Assembly: GCA_016936975.1 (NCBI GenBank) | Contig: JAFGWU010000082.1 | Location: 62,001-126,000 of the forward strand | Origin: Bacteroidales bacterium | GTDB lineage: Bacteria > Bacteroidota > Bacteroidia > Bacteroidales > GCA-2748055 | Reading direction: 5' to 3' | DNA: 64,000 nt | The notes under the pieces: model-generated | The model's database searches: none | Seen by the model: the letters and a program-made list of their open reading frames with translations, nothing else | What the model was told of the DNA's origin: nothing | Part shown: one piece after another, positions 1 to 9,113 of the stretch | Layout of the letters: every line of letters begins with the position of its first letter | Numbering within the stretch: position 1 is the stretch's first letter | Made by a program: the position numbers and the translations under genes

Positions 1-233
1 CCCTTTTTATGCTTCATTTGCTGGGGGAGGTATCCTATGGTGATCCCGGCCGACCTGACGATGGTGCCTTCATCCGGTTCCTGTAAACCCGCCACAAGAT
101 TGAGAATTGTTGTTTTGCCGGCCCCGTTCCTCCCGACAAGCCCGATACGGTCGCCCCTGCTGAGCTGAAATGTAATCCCCTCAAACAGGGTGAATCCTCC
201 AAATCTCATGGCCACATTTTCAGCGGAAATCAT
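1..233 (-). CDS. ABC-F family ATP-binding protein, N-terminal fragment
   Basis: Reading the minus strand from the ATG at 233 gives a protein beginning MISAENVAMRFGGFTLFEG, followed by a Walker A motif GRNGAGKT at about residues 36-43 and the Q-loop region GYLPQQ near residue 72. The window edge cuts it at about residue 77. The short start straight into an ATPase domain without membrane segments, and the wording 'RFGGFTLFEGITFQLSRGDRIGL', fit the ABC-F group (Uup, EttA, YbiT-like), soluble twin-ATPase proteins that act on the ribosome. A transporter ATPase cannot be excluded from this fragment. It is divergent from rlmD across a spacer of about 218 bases in which I see no gene. The frame is absent from the ORF track because it runs off the edge. 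Confidence 0.85.
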   Translation of the reverse strand, partial: MISAENVAMRFGGFTLFEGITFQLSRGDRIGLVGRNGAGKTTILNLVAGLQEPDEGTIVRSAGITIGYLPQQMKHKK

Positions 234-451
234 TGCGTATGATTTATTTTATTGCTACCTCCCTTTCTCCCCTGCCGGACCTGAATCGCCGCAGCAGGAT
301 CATCTCCCCGGTCGGAATGATGCCGGGATGCCGGCGAAATTAATTAAAACAAATGAAACCGGGATGACCTGACTAATTATCGAACATTCATCCCTGTTTG
401 TTTAACTGCTTTTTGTTAATTTAGGTCCGTTACACATCTGGCAAACTTAAA

Positions 452-1864
452 TTGAAAATTGTGGGAAGAAAACAACTGCCCTCGTACGAAAACCTAATTA
501 TTGAGGATATAGCCGCCGAAGGCAAATCCCTTGTAAGAATAGACAACCGGGTTGTATTTGTAACCGGGGCCGTGCCGGGTGACCGGGTCGATCTGAAGGT
601 ATTCCGCAAAAAGAAAGGTTACATGGAAGCCCGCGTGACCAGGTTCCATGAGCTTTCAGAGGTAAGAACCGAACCGTTCTGTGAACACTTCGGCATCTGC
701 GGAGGATGTAAATGGCAGCAGCTACCCTATTCCGAGCAGCTGAAATTTAAGGAGAGACAGGTGCTGGATGCCCTGAAGCATATAGGAGGGATTGAATTCC
801 AAAACAATCGGTCCATCCTGGGATCAGAGGAGAACAGGTATTACCGGAATAAACTGGAGTATACTTTTTCAAATCGCTGTTGGCTGCTGAAGGAAGAGAC
901 TGCGAATGAAAAACAGCCGGAACACACAAATGCCCTCGGGTTTCATGTCCCCGGTCGTTTTGACAGGGTGGTGGATATTAATTGGTGTTTTCTTCAGAAG
1001 GAACCCTCAAACCGCATCAGGAATCTCCTGCGTACCATTGCCCTGGAGAAAGGAGCCACATTCTATGATCAAAAAACCAATAACGGACTTCTGAGAAATC
1101 TGATTATCAGAACCTCTTCCCTGAATGAAGTCATGGTTCTTCTCTCTTTTCAATACGATGAACCGGTGATATACGAGATCATGAAGGCTCTGAAATCCGA
1201 GGTGCAGGAAATAGACAGCCTGATGTATGCCGTTAATCCCAAAAAGAATGAAACCCTGTACGACCTGGAAATAAAGACTTATGCCGGAAAGGATCATATT
1301 TTCGAACAGATGGGGGATCTGAAATTCAAGATCGGACCAAAATCCTTTTTCCAGACCAACAGCGGACAGGCAATAAAACTCCTTCGCACAACGGCTGAAT
1401 TTGCCGGCCTGGAAGGCCATGAAACCGTCTATGACCTGTATACCGGTACCGGAACCATTGCCAATTATATTGCCCGCAACGCAGGGAATGTGGTGGGCAT
1501 TGAATCTGTCCCGGAAGCCATCCAGGATGCTGTGGTGAATTCAGAGATAAATAAGCTGTCCAATACCCGTTTCGTGACCGGTGATATTAAAGAGAGCCTG
1601 AATCCGGAATTTACCGGAAGATATGGCAAACCGGATGTGATCATTGCCGATCCGCCCCGCGCGGGAATTCATCCGAAAGTCCTGGAGGAAATAAAATCCC
1701 TGAAACCCGAAAAATTCATTTATGTATCCTGTAATCCTGCCACACAGGCCAGGGATATCCGGATGCTATCCGATGTATTTAGGTTAAAGGATATTCAGCC
1801 TGTTGACATGTTTCCCCATACACATCACGTTGAGAACATTGCCCTGCTGACCCCTACTTCTTAA
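452..1864 (+). CDS. rlmD: 23S rRNA (uracil-5-)-methyltransferase, RlmD/RumA type
   Basis: S-adenosylmethionine-dependent enzyme that methylates uracil C5 in 23S rRNA. The N-terminus is a TRAM RNA-binding domain (about residues 10-65), followed by iron-sulfur cysteines C77, C83 and C86 in CEHFGICGGC with a fourth cysteine further on. The C-terminal Rossmann methyltransferase domain has DLYTGTGT, the DPPRAG motif and the catalytic cysteine in YVSCNPAT, ending in the family tail MFPHTHHVENIALL. Length 470 fits the family. The start is TTG at 452; no ATG in a suitable position precedes the TRAM domain. The 3' end overlaps the convergent AGCS gene by 11 bases. RlmD, RlmCD or RlmC specificity cannot be told from the sequence alone. 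Confidence 0.93.
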   Translation: MKIVGRKQLPSYENLIIEDIAAEGKSLVRIDNRVVFVTGAVPGDRVDLKVFRKKKGYMEARVTRFHELSEVRTEPFCEHFGICGGCKWQQLPYSEQLKFKERQVLDALKHIGGIEFQNNRSILGSEENRYYRNKLEYTFSNRCWLLKEETANEKQPEHTNALGFHVPGRFDRVVDINWCFLQKEPSNRIRNLLRTIALEKGATFYDQKTNNGLLRNLIIRTSSLNEVMVLLSFQYDEPVIYEIMKALKSEVQEIDSLMYAVNPKKNETLYDLEIKTYAGKDHIFEQMGDLKFKIGPKSFFQTNSGQAIKLLRTTAEFAGLEGHETVYDLYTGTGTIANYIARNAGNVVGIESVPEAIQDAVVNSEINKLSNTRFVTGDIKESLNPEFTGRYGKPDVIIADPPRAGIHPKVLEEIKSLKPEKFIYVSCNPATQARDIRMLSDVFRLKDIQPVDMFPHTHHVENIALLTPTS

Positions 1865-3593
1865 TCCCCGCAGGAGTTTTCTCACCGGGCCAGTCTCTGC
1901 TGAAATCCACCCAGTATTCCCTGATGGTGTTCCGGATATCATTCCGGAGAATCAGCAATCCGAAAAGGTTCGGGATGGTCATGAGTGCAATCGTGATGTA
2001 GGACAGATTCCAGACAATGGTGGTATCGGTAAATGAAGCGATGAAAAATCCTATCACGTATATTATCCTGTAAAAGATGATATAGCGGGTTCCGAAAAGA
2101 TAGGTAACCGCCCTTCCCCCGTAATAGGACCATGATATGGCCGTGGAAAATGCGAAGAGCAGCAATCCTATGGACACGATATACTGACCCCAGTCCCCAA
2201 GGATGCTCCTCTTAAATGCTTCGGTGGTTAAAGGTGCACTGTGGATCAATGATGCCCCGGTAAGGTAGATCTCCCCTGTCTCCCCGAGCTGACCCGTTTG
2301 TATCTTTCCGCCGGTTACCGGGATCGGTCCCCTGAACAGATCACTATTTGAATATACCCTGTAATTTTCCGCAATGGAGTGGGCATGCACCACCGTAATT
2401 CCATCGTTTAAGATTTTTCCGTCCTCAACATTCAGATCCCCTGAAAATAATACCAGGGTGGTATCATTACTGAAAAACCTGTTCAGGATGCGCCTGTCGG
2501 ACTGGTTACCATCATCATAACGCCCCTCCAGGATGAGCAGGTCAGCCTGTTCAAACTTATTTTCAATTTTCTCATTCCACACCCCCGATGAAAGGATCAC
2601 CAGCCCGGTAAGACTGCATATAATAATGGTGTCGATAAAAGGTTCGAGAATGGCAACCATTCCTTCGGATACGGGTTCATGGGCACGCGCAGCCGAGTGT
2701 GCAATGGGCGCAGAACCCTGTCCGGCCTCGTTTGAGAACAGTCCCCTGTTGACCCCCTTATTAAATGTGAACGCGAATCCCGCGCCAAGAAAACCGCCGA
2801 CCGCCGCACTTCCTGTAAATGCATCGGCAAAGATTGAAGCCAGCGACGGCAATATATTCTGATAGTTTGATGCGATAACCAGGAACGCCCCGATGAAATA
2901 TATCAGGGCCATTACCGGCACCAGCGTGGCCGTGACCTTCGCGATCCGTCTGATTCCTCCGATGATGACCAGCCCGAGCAAAACCGCCAGAACGCCACCG
3001 GTATATGCATGTTTGATCCCGAAGGAAGTATGCATGGAATCGGCAATACTGTTTATCTGAGGCAGGCTTCCGGTTCCGAATGAAGAGAATATGGTGGCCA
3101 CTGCAAAAAAAGCACCGATCACAGCACCCGTCCTGATGATTTTTCCCGAAGGGGTCTGGATGTTCAGCCGCTTTTTCATGTAGTACATCGGCCCTCCCGA
3201 CACCGAACCATCCGGAAGGATATCCCGGTATTTGTGGGAAATGGTTACTTCCACAAACTTTGTACACATTCCGATCAGGGCCGTAACAAGCATCCAGAAC
3301 AAGGCAGCGGGGCCACCCAGATGGATGGCAAGAGCCACACCCGCGATATTTCCCGTTCCGACCGTCCCGGATAACGCAGTGGTGAGGGCCTGGAAATGAG
3401 AGGTGTCACCAATATCCCCCGCCCTGTCGTATTTGCCCTTCACAATCCTGATGGCATGGCGGAAATAGCGTATCTGAGGCAATCCGAGAAACAGGGTGAA
3501 GAAAATCCCCGTACCGAGCAAAAGAAAAACGAACCACTGATGTCCGCCCAGGTAATCATTGAGGAAAAGAAGAAATTCGTTAACTTTCTGCAT
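1854..3593 (-). CDS. sodium:alanine/glycine symporter, AGCS family, with a large extra loop
   Basis: Inner-membrane Na+-coupled amino-acid uptake protein of the AGCS family (AlsT/DagA type). The family signatures are clear: GTVGTGNIAGVALA near residue 77 and SNEAGQGSAPIAHS near residue 287, with about ten hydrophobic segments. Length is 579, against roughly 450-480 for most members. The excess is a soluble insert at about residues 341-455, between the helix ending LVILSSGVWNE and the segment SAPLTTEAFKR. Typical AGCS proteins have only a short loop there. The insert is polar and contains ILEGRYDDGNQSDRR. A -7-like box lies upstream at 3626-3633. The substrate is inferred from the family only. 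Confidence 0.93.
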   Translation of the reverse strand: MQKVNEFLLFLNDYLGGHQWFVFLLLGTGIFFTLFLGLPQIRYFRHAIRIVKGKYDRAGDIGDTSHFQALTTALSGTVGTGNIAGVALAIHLGGPAALFWMLVTALIGMCTKFVEVTISHKYRDILPDGSVSGGPMYYMKKRLNIQTPSGKIIRTGAVIGAFFAVATIFSSFGTGSLPQINSIADSMHTSFGIKHAYTGGVLAVLLGLVIIGGIRRIAKVTATLVPVMALIYFIGAFLVIASNYQNILPSLASIFADAFTGSAAVGGFLGAGFAFTFNKGVNRGLFSNEAGQGSAPIAHSAARAHEPVSEGMVAILEPFIDTIIICSLTGLVILSSGVWNEKIENKFEQADLLILEGRYDDGNQSDRRILNRFFSNDTTLVLFSGDLNVEDGKILNDGITVVHAHSIAENYRVYSNSDLFRGPIPVTGGKIQTGQLGETGEIYLTGASLIHSAPLTTEAFKRSILGDWGQYIVSIGLLLFAFSTAISWSYYGGRAVTYLFGTRYIIFYRIIYVIGFFIASFTDTTIVWNLSYITIALMTIPNLFGLLILRNDIRNTIREYWVDFSRDWPGEKTPAGIKK

Positions 3594-3625
3594 TTAAAAA
3601 TGATTTCTTCGGGAACGTAAAGATG

Positions 3626-3633
3626 CAAATGTA
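3626..3633 (-). promoter_or_regulatory. candidate -7 box of the AGCS symporter gene
   Basis: On the minus strand this reads TACATTTG, matching the Bacteroidota -7 consensus TAnnTTTG. It lies 33 bases before the ATG at 3593. I do not see a clear -33 TTTG at the expected distance, so the call rests on one box. Confidence 0.4.
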
Positions 3634-3767
3634 ATAATTATTTAAAATTACATGTTTTGCATCCAATGCCGAAAGAACTTTCCCGGATATGTCCGGTTTC
3701 ATTTACAAAATTAACATGTGTCCATGAACCTTAACCTCCGGATAGTGTTATAATTCATAAACAGATT

Positions 3768-4433
3768 ATGGAACAGATATTGCATTTCCTGTCTGTCCTT
3801 AAAGACAACAACAATCGCGACTGGTTTCAGAAAAACAGTGAACGCTACCAGGAAGCACTTGAGTCATTCAGTCAGCTTGTCAGGGGGATCCTGACAGGTA
3901 TTGCAGGCTTTGATCCTGCCATAATGGGTCTTGATGAAAAAGATACGATTTTCAGAATTTACAAGGATATCCGGTTCTCGAAAGATAAGACCCCCTATAA
4001 ATCCCATTTCGGCGCCTACATTGCAAAGGGGGGCAGAAAATCGAAGGATGCAGGGTACTACTTTCACATTGAACCCGGCGGTTCTTTTATTGCGGCCGGG
4101 ATATTCATGCCCGACAGTGAACATCTGAAAGCGGTCCGGCAGGAGATAATGTTCAGGCCCGGGGCTTTTATGGAAATTACTGAAGATGCCCTCAGTAAAG
4201 GATTCACCAGGGGCGGTGCAGAGGATAAACTGAAGCTGGTCCCGAAAGGATTTCCCACGGATTTTAAATACGCTGATGAACTGAAATTCAAACACTATAT
4301 TTTCATGCGGGAGTACCGGGATGACCAGGTTCTGTCCGGCACTTTCCCTGATATGGTCGTAAAGGACTTCCGGGAACTTTTCCCGTTTGTTTCGTTTCTC
4401 AACACCGCAATAGACTTCAAGGGAAATGAATAA
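3768..4433 (+). CDS. DUF2461 family protein
   Basis: The 221-residue protein matches the DUF2461 (TIGR02453) family by its opening LHFLSVLKDNNNRDWFQKN, the central block IFRIYKDIRFSKDKTPYKSHFGAYI, and the GYYFHIEPGGSFIAAGIFMP stretch. It has no signal peptide or membrane segment, so it should be cytoplasmic. Members are common in Bacteroidota, but their biochemical function is not established and I infer none. It stands alone, divergent from the AGCS gene across 174 bases and 88 bases before the thioredoxin pair. Nothing in the sequence suggests damage. Confidence 0.92.
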   Translation: MEQILHFLSVLKDNNNRDWFQKNSERYQEALESFSQLVRGILTGIAGFDPAIMGLDEKDTIFRIYKDIRFSKDKTPYKSHFGAYIAKGGRKSKDAGYYFHIEPGGSFIAAGIFMPDSEHLKAVRQEIMFRPGAFMEITEDALSKGFTRGGAEDKLKLVPKGFPTDFKYADELKFKHYIFMREYRDDQVLSGTFPDMVVKDFRELFPFVSFLNTAIDFKGNE

Positions 4434-4481
4434 AAATTATTTTGTGTGACAAAGGTTACAGAACCGTTATAATAGTAAACC

Positions 4482-4489
4482 TAATTTTG
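4482..4489 (+). promoter_or_regulatory. candidate -7 box of the thioredoxin pair
   Basis: The sequence TAATTTTG matches TAnnTTTG and lies 32 bases before the ATG at 4522. No convincing -33 TTTG was found at 18-19 bases upstream. Confidence 0.4.
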
Positions 4490-4521
4490 CGCTCAAATAA
4501 AAACCATAAAATTCTTAAGTC

Positions 4522-4893
4522 ATGAAACTGGAGCATTTAACTACTGAAACATTCAAACAGAAAATCTTCAATTACGAAACCAATAGAACCTGGAAATTTG
4601 AGGGAGACAGGCCCGCGATTATCGATTTTTATGCCGATTGGTGTCAGCCATGTAAAATAGTTGCCCCCATACTTGAAGAGTTAAAAGAGGAGTATGGCGA
4701 TAAAATGGATATCTTCAAGGTGAACACTGAACAGGAGAGAGAGCTGGCCGCCGTATTCGGGATTCAGAGCATCCCGTCGCTGCTGTTCATACCAACTGAG
4801 GGCCAGCCCCAGATGGCTATGGGTGCCCTCCCGAAGGAAACCTTCAGGCAGGCTATCTCTGAAGTATTAAACGTTAACCTGGTCACGTCATGA
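4522..4893 (+). CDS. thioredoxin, cytoplasmic
   Basis: A single thioredoxin-fold protein of 123 residues without signal peptide. The redox site is W40-CQPC in DFYADWCQPCK, with glutamine where most thioredoxins have glycine, and the cis-proline loop is QSIPS with P85. It carries a 25-residue N-terminal extension containing FNYETNRTWKFEGDRP. The stop overlaps the start of the next gene by four bases (ATGA), so the two are almost certainly co-translated. The next gene is a clear paralogue with the same extension and the same block TEQERELAAVFGIQSIP. Likely role: disulfide reduction in the cytoplasm, possibly feeding electrons to partners shared with the lipoprotein copy (inference). Confidence 0.93.
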   Translation: MKLEHLTTETFKQKIFNYETNRTWKFEGDRPAIIDFYADWCQPCKIVAPILEELKEEYGDKMDIFKVNTEQERELAAVFGIQSIPSLLFIPTEGQPQMAMGALPKETFRQAISEVLNVNLVTS

Positions 4894-5420
4894 AAAAGAT
4901 AATATTCAGCACAGCAATTGCGGTATTCCTCATTTCCTGTGGAAATAACGAGGCCAAGAATAACCTGCCGGCGGAACCTGAAAAGATGGTCTCCGAAACG
5001 CAGATGACCGCTGAAAGCCCTGATTCCTCTGACAAGCCGGTATACCTTACCAGGCAGGATTTCCTGGAACGGGTTATGAACTATGAAAAGAACACCACGG
5101 AATGGGTGTATGAGGGAAAATTGCCTGCCATCATCGATTTTTACGCCGACTGGTGCGGACCCTGCCGGATGGCAGCCCCGGTGCTGGAGGAACTGGCAAA
5201 GGAGTATGCAGGAAAGCTGCATATTTACAAAGTGGATACCGAACAGGAACGGGAACTGGCCGCAGTGTTCGGCATTCAGAGCATTCCTGCATTTCTTTTC
5301 GTGCCGATGGAGGGAAAACCAACCATGAGTTCAGGAATTGCCCGGACCCCTGAAGAAACGAAAGCTATGTTTATCAGGATGATCGACCAACTGCTGTTCA
5401 ACGAGAAATCCGGCTTATAG
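4890..5420 (+). CDS. thioredoxin-family lipoprotein
   Basis: Paralogue of the preceding thioredoxin placed outside the cytoplasm. Residues 1-17 are a lipoprotein signal, MKKIIFSTAIAVFLISC, with the lipid-modified cysteine at position 17, followed by a Ser/Glu/Pro-rich linker to about residue 50. The thioredoxin domain has WCGPC (W88-C92) and the same TEQERELAAVFGIQSIPA block as the upstream gene. The N-terminal extension of the domain (NYEKNTTEWVYEGKLP) is also shared, which shows that the two arose by duplication. Nucleotide identity in the shared block is broken by many synonymous changes, so the duplication is old. It probably acts as a periplasmic disulfide reductase or in redox stress, but partners are unknown. 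Confidence 0.93.
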   Translation: MKKIIFSTAIAVFLISCGNNEAKNNLPAEPEKMVSETQMTAESPDSSDKPVYLTRQDFLERVMNYEKNTTEWVYEGKLPAIIDFYADWCGPCRMAAPVLEELAKEYAGKLHIYKVDTEQERELAAVFGIQSIPAFLFVPMEGKPTMSSGIARTPEETKAMFIRMIDQLLFNEKSGL

Positions 5421-5483
5421 TGCTCTTCCTGCAGACTGGTTTTCTTCAGAATGAATTTTCCGGCCGGGGAGAAGAAATGAGCG

Positions 5484-5491
5484 TATATTTG
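5484..5491 (+). promoter_or_regulatory. candidate -7 box of nfo
   Basis: TATATTTG fits TAnnTTTG and is 37 bases upstream of the nfo ATG. No clear -33 element was seen. Confidence 0.4.
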
Positions 5492-5528
5492 CTACCGGGA
5501 GTAAAACCGGAATTAAAAACCTGAAATA

Positions 5529-6371
5529 ATGAAATACATCGGTGCGCACGTAAGTGCTTCCGGGGGGGTTGAAAATGCGCCCCTTAACGCAAAGGAAATC
5601 GGGGCCAACGCTTTCGGATTGTTTACCAAAAACCAGCGGCAGTGGGTTGCCAAACCCTTAACCCGGGAGAGTATTAAACTGTTCCGGAAGTATTGTGAAG
5701 AGCATCTTTTTGAACCCGGGTCTATCCTTCCCCACGACAGCTACCTGATCAATCTCGGACACCCGGAAAAGGATGGACTTAATAAATCACGGAATGCATT
5801 CCTAGATGAGATGCAGCGGTGTGAGCAGTTGGGTCTCGACCGTCTCAATTTTCACCCCGGCAGTCACCTGAACAAAATCTCCGAGGAGGAGAGCATGAAA
5901 ATCGTGGCCGAATCCATCAATATTGCCCTCGATAAAATAAAAGGGGTTATCGCCGTTATTGAAAACACCTCGGGACAAGGATCTAACCTCGGATACAATT
6001 TTGAACAGCTCAAATTCATGATCGATCATGTTGAAGACCAGTCCAGGGTGGGTGTCTGCATCGATACCTGCCATGCCTATACATCAGGATACGATCTGAA
6101 GGATAAGGCCGGGTTCACTGCCACTTTCAAAGCGTTTGAAGAGATCATTGGATTTTCTTACCTGAAAGGATTACACCTGAATGATTCGAAAAAAAAGCTG
6201 GGAAGCCGCGTGGACCGGCACGACAGCATTGGCAAGGGCTTCCTGGGAGAAACGGTATTCAGGCTGATCATGCAGGACCCGAGATTCGACAACATCCCGC
6301 TGATACTCGAAACCCCGGATGAGGATCTCTGGCCTGAAGAGATAAAACTGCTGAGATCGTTCGAAAAGTAA
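5529..6371 (+). CDS. nfo: endonuclease IV (AP endonuclease)
   Basis: Zinc-dependent apurinic/apyrimidinic endonuclease of base excision repair. It starts with the family opening [17 protein letters not shown] and contains the metal-ligand motifs [23 protein letters not shown] and [20 protein letters not shown]. At 280 residues it is full length for the E. coli-like type. There is no signal peptide. It is followed after only five bases by an RtcB-family ligase, suggesting one transcript joining an AP endonuclease and a nucleic-acid ligase family. A -7-like box lies 37 bases upstream of the start. Confidence 0.97.
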   Translation: MKYIGAHVSASGGVENAPLNAKEIGANAFGLFTKNQRQWVAKPLTRESIKLFRKYCEEHLFEPGSILPHDSYLINLGHPEKDGLNKSRNAFLDEMQRCEQLGLDRLNFHPGSHLNKISEEESMKIVAESINIALDKIKGVIAVIENTSGQGSNLGYNFEQLKFMIDHVEDQSRVGVCIDTCHAYTSGYDLKDKAGFTATFKAFEEIIGFSYLKGLHLNDSKKKLGSRVDRHDSIGKGFLGETVFRLIMQDPRFDNIPLILETPDEDLWPEEIKLLRSFEK

Positions 6372-6376
6372 AAGAC

Positions 6377-7570
6377 ATGTCCGGCAGGAAGCATATCCAT
6401 ACCGCTCCCTATACCATTTTCGGAGAAGAGTATATTGATCCTGAAGCATTGAAGCAGATGGATGAAGCTGCCCGCCTTCCCATATCCCTAAAAGGATCCC
6501 TGATGCCCGATGCCCACGTGGGTTACGGGCTGCCCATTGGCGGGGTTCTGGCCACCTATAACAGCGTTATTCCCTTCGGGGTCGGAATGGATATAGGCTG
6601 CAGGATGTGCCTGAGCATTTACGAAACCCCGTCCGATATCATCGAAAAATCACGGTCCCTTCTTGAGGACCTGCTCCTGAAGGAAACCCGTTTCGGAAGA
6701 GCTGAATTCGACGACATACGTGGTCATGAGATCCTTGAACGCCGGGAATTCAGGGAGATCCCTTTTTTGCGCGGTCTCAGGGACACTGCCCGCCGCCAGC
6801 TCGGCACGTCGGGACACGGCAATCACTTCGTGGATATTGGAGTACTCGTTTGCGAAGATCCATCAGGGGAGGAAGAGCTCGGGCTCCGCAGGCAAAAGAG
6901 CAAGAATGAACCGGCCAATCCCTGTTTTGCCATTCTGTCCCACTCCGGATCCAGGAATATGGGGGCCGAAATTGCCCGCCACTATACCCGGGTTGCGCAG
7001 GAAAAAAGAGGAATGTCGGGAGCCGGTAAAAATCTTGCATGGTTTGATATGAATGAGGAGGAGGGGCAGGAATACTGGAGGGCCATGACCCTGGCCGGTG
7101 ATTACTCCGCCGCCAACCACCGGCTGATACATCAGCGTCTGTCGGCAGCCATGGGCGAAAAACCCCTCAGACTGATCGAGAACCACCACAATTTTGCCTG
7201 GAAAGATCCCGAAGATGAGCGGATCATCATCCATCGAAAGGGCGCCACACCCGCAGAGAAGGATTCCCTGGCCATCATCCCCGGTTCCATGACTGCGCCC
7301 GCCTACATTGTGGCCGGACTGGGAAACGAATCGTCCCTTCGCTCGGCCGCTCATGGTGCCGGACGGTTGTTATCGAGGACGCAGGCAAAAAAAATGTTTA
7401 AGAGGAGCCAGCTGGATGACAAGCTGAAACATTACGGAGTTTCCCTTCTCGGTGGAGATACCGACGAGTCCCCCATGGCTTACAAGGATATCGACCGGGT
7501 GATGATCTACCAGAAGGATCTGGTGAGAACGATCGGAAAGTTTTATCCGAAGATCGTGAGAATGGCCTGA
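6377..7570 (+). CDS. RtcB-family RNA ligase, variant subgroup
   Basis: The 397-residue protein belongs to the RtcB family, GTP- and Mn-dependent enzymes that join RNA 2',3'-cyclic phosphate or 3'-phosphate to 5'-OH ends. Visible motifs are MPDAHVGYGLPIGG (D45, H47), MDIGCRM with the metal-binding cysteine C75, GTSGHGNHF, SHSGSRNMG, ENHHNFAW, and HGAGRLLSR, which carries the histidine that is guanylated in studied RtcBs. The cysteine block reads DIGCRM rather than the canonical DINCGV, marking a divergent branch. It follows nfo by five bases. Whether it heals tRNA, repairs stress-cleaved RNA or acts on other ends is not shown. Confidence 0.9.
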   Translation: MSGRKHIHTAPYTIFGEEYIDPEALKQMDEAARLPISLKGSLMPDAHVGYGLPIGGVLATYNSVIPFGVGMDIGCRMCLSIYETPSDIIEKSRSLLEDLLLKETRFGRAEFDDIRGHEILERREFREIPFLRGLRDTARRQLGTSGHGNHFVDIGVLVCEDPSGEEELGLRRQKSKNEPANPCFAILSHSGSRNMGAEIARHYTRVAQEKRGMSGAGKNLAWFDMNEEEGQEYWRAMTLAGDYSAANHRLIHQRLSAAMGEKPLRLIENHHNFAWKDPEDERIIIHRKGATPAEKDSLAIIPGSMTAPAYIVAGLGNESSLRSAAHGAGRLLSRTQAKKMFKRSQLDDKLKHYGVSLLGGDTDESPMAYKDIDRVMIYQKDLVRTIGKFYPKIVRMA

Positions 7571-7671
7571 ATAACTTCAAAAACCATTTTTCCGAATGTT
7601 TTCTTGTAAATTATGTGTAATATAGTTCTCTTTAAAGTTGAACCGACACACGATAAATTCCGATCGATGCC

Positions 7672-9102
7672 ATGAGACACGACCGTTCCCATACAAAAGT
7701 CATTGCCACCCTCGGACCCGCATCAACAAGCAAAGAGGTCATTGAGAAAATGATTCATGAAGGGGTTGATGTGTTTCGAATTAATTTCTCACACGGAACC
7801 CAGAAGGATAAAAAGGAGATGATCGATATCATCCTTGAGCTGAATGAAAAGCTCGATACCAACGTTGCTATTCTCGGGGACCTTCAGGGTCCCAAACTCA
7901 GGGTGGGAAAAATGGATAATGAACCGGTTTTGCTGGAGGAGGGAAAGACCTTCTCACTGGTTACCTTCAAATGTGCGGGGACCAGGGAGCAGGCATACAT
8001 AAGTTACAAACAGCTCCCCATGGATGTTGCCGCCGGTGAGATTATCCTCATCGACGACGGGAAAATAGCACTTGAGGTCCTTGAAACCAATTATAAAGAC
8101 ACTGTCCGTACCAGGGTGGTCACCGGCGGACTGCTCTTCTCCAACAAAGGCTTAAACCTCCCGAACACCAATGTCTCCCTGCCGAGTCTTACCGAAAAGG
8201 ACAGGGAGGATGCCCTTTTTGCCCTCGATCATCATATCGACTGGCTTGCCCTTTCATTTGTAAGAAGCGCCAATGACATCCTCGACCTGAAGGCCCTGAT
8301 CAGCGAACATAAAAATAGCGCCCATGTAATCGCGAAGATTGAAAAGCCTGAGGCCATAAAGGATATCGACAACATCATCGGGGTGTCAGACGGGATCATG
8401 GTTGCCCGCGGAGACCTGGGTGTCGAGGTGGAGTTCCACAAGGTCCCCCTGATCCAGAAACAGATCATCAGCAAATGCCTGCTGCGCTCAAAACCGGTTA
8501 TCGTAGCCACACAGATGATGGAGAGCATGATTCAGAATCCCACCCCCACAAGAGCCGAGGCGAACGATGTGGCAAATGCGGTGCTCGACGGGGCCGATAC
8601 GGTTATGCTGAGCGGTGAGACCTCGGTGGGAAAATACCCTGTCGAGACCATCCGGAACATGCAAAAGATCATCGACACCACCGAGAGCGCCGGATTCAAT
8701 TTTTACAGGGAGCATCCGCCGGTCGAACATAACGAGACCTTCCTTGCCGATTCAGTTTGTTACAATGCCGTGGTGATGGCCGAGCATGCCGGGGCCTCTG
8801 CGATCATAACCCTGTCCTATTCGGGCTACACCGCACTCAAAGTCAGTTCCCACCGGCCCAGGGCTCCCATCTTTAACTTTACGCTCAATAAAGATCTTTT
8901 AAGACATTTATCATTGTTCTGGGGCGTTCGTTCCTATTATTTAGCAGAATGTTATAATGTGGAAGAATACATCGATTATTCCATCGAGTTTCTGCTGAAT
9001 AAAAACTACATCAAGAAGGGTGACCTGGTTGTGCACGTGGGCAGCATTCCCATCATAGAAAAGGGTAAAACAAACATGATCAAACTGAGTCATGTTACCT
9101 GA
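7672..9102 (+). CDS. pyk: pyruvate kinase
   Basis: Final glycolytic kinase, converting phosphoenolpyruvate and ADP to pyruvate and ATP. The 476-residue sequence starts KVIATLGPASTSKEVIEKM and carries DVFRINFSHGT, the catalytic-lysine block HVIAKIEKPEA, MVARGDLGVEVE, and the signature PVIVATQMMESMI. The C-terminal regulatory domain (about residues 350-476) ends with VVHVGSIPIIEKGKTNMIKL, typical of Bacteroidota type. There is no extra PEP-utiliser domain. The downstream HD protein starts 12 bases after the stop, suggesting co-transcription. Confidence 0.97.
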   Translation: MRHDRSHTKVIATLGPASTSKEVIEKMIHEGVDVFRINFSHGTQKDKKEMIDIILELNEKLDTNVAILGDLQGPKLRVGKMDNEPVLLEEGKTFSLVTFKCAGTREQAYISYKQLPMDVAAGEIILIDDGKIALEVLETNYKDTVRTRVVTGGLLFSNKGLNLPNTNVSLPSLTEKDREDALFALDHHIDWLALSFVRSANDILDLKALISEHKNSAHVIAKIEKPEAIKDIDNIIGVSDGIMVARGDLGVEVEFHKVPLIQKQIISKCLLRSKPVIVATQMMESMIQNPTPTRAEANDVANAVLDGADTVMLSGETSVGKYPVETIRNMQKIIDTTESAGFNFYREHPPVEHNETFLADSVCYNAVVMAEHAGASAIITLSYSGYTALKVSSHRPRAPIFNFTLNKDLLRHLSLFWGVRSYYLAECYNVEEYIDYSIEFLLNKNYIKKGDLVVHVGSIPIIEKGKTNMIKLSHVT

Positions 9103-9113
9103 AGCAAAGGCGT

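Noticed and set aside
1007-1420. Minus-strand ORF of 137 residues inside rlmD
   Set aside because: It is a shadow of the well-supported plus-strand gene, as are most other track entries overlapping recognised genes on the opposite strand.
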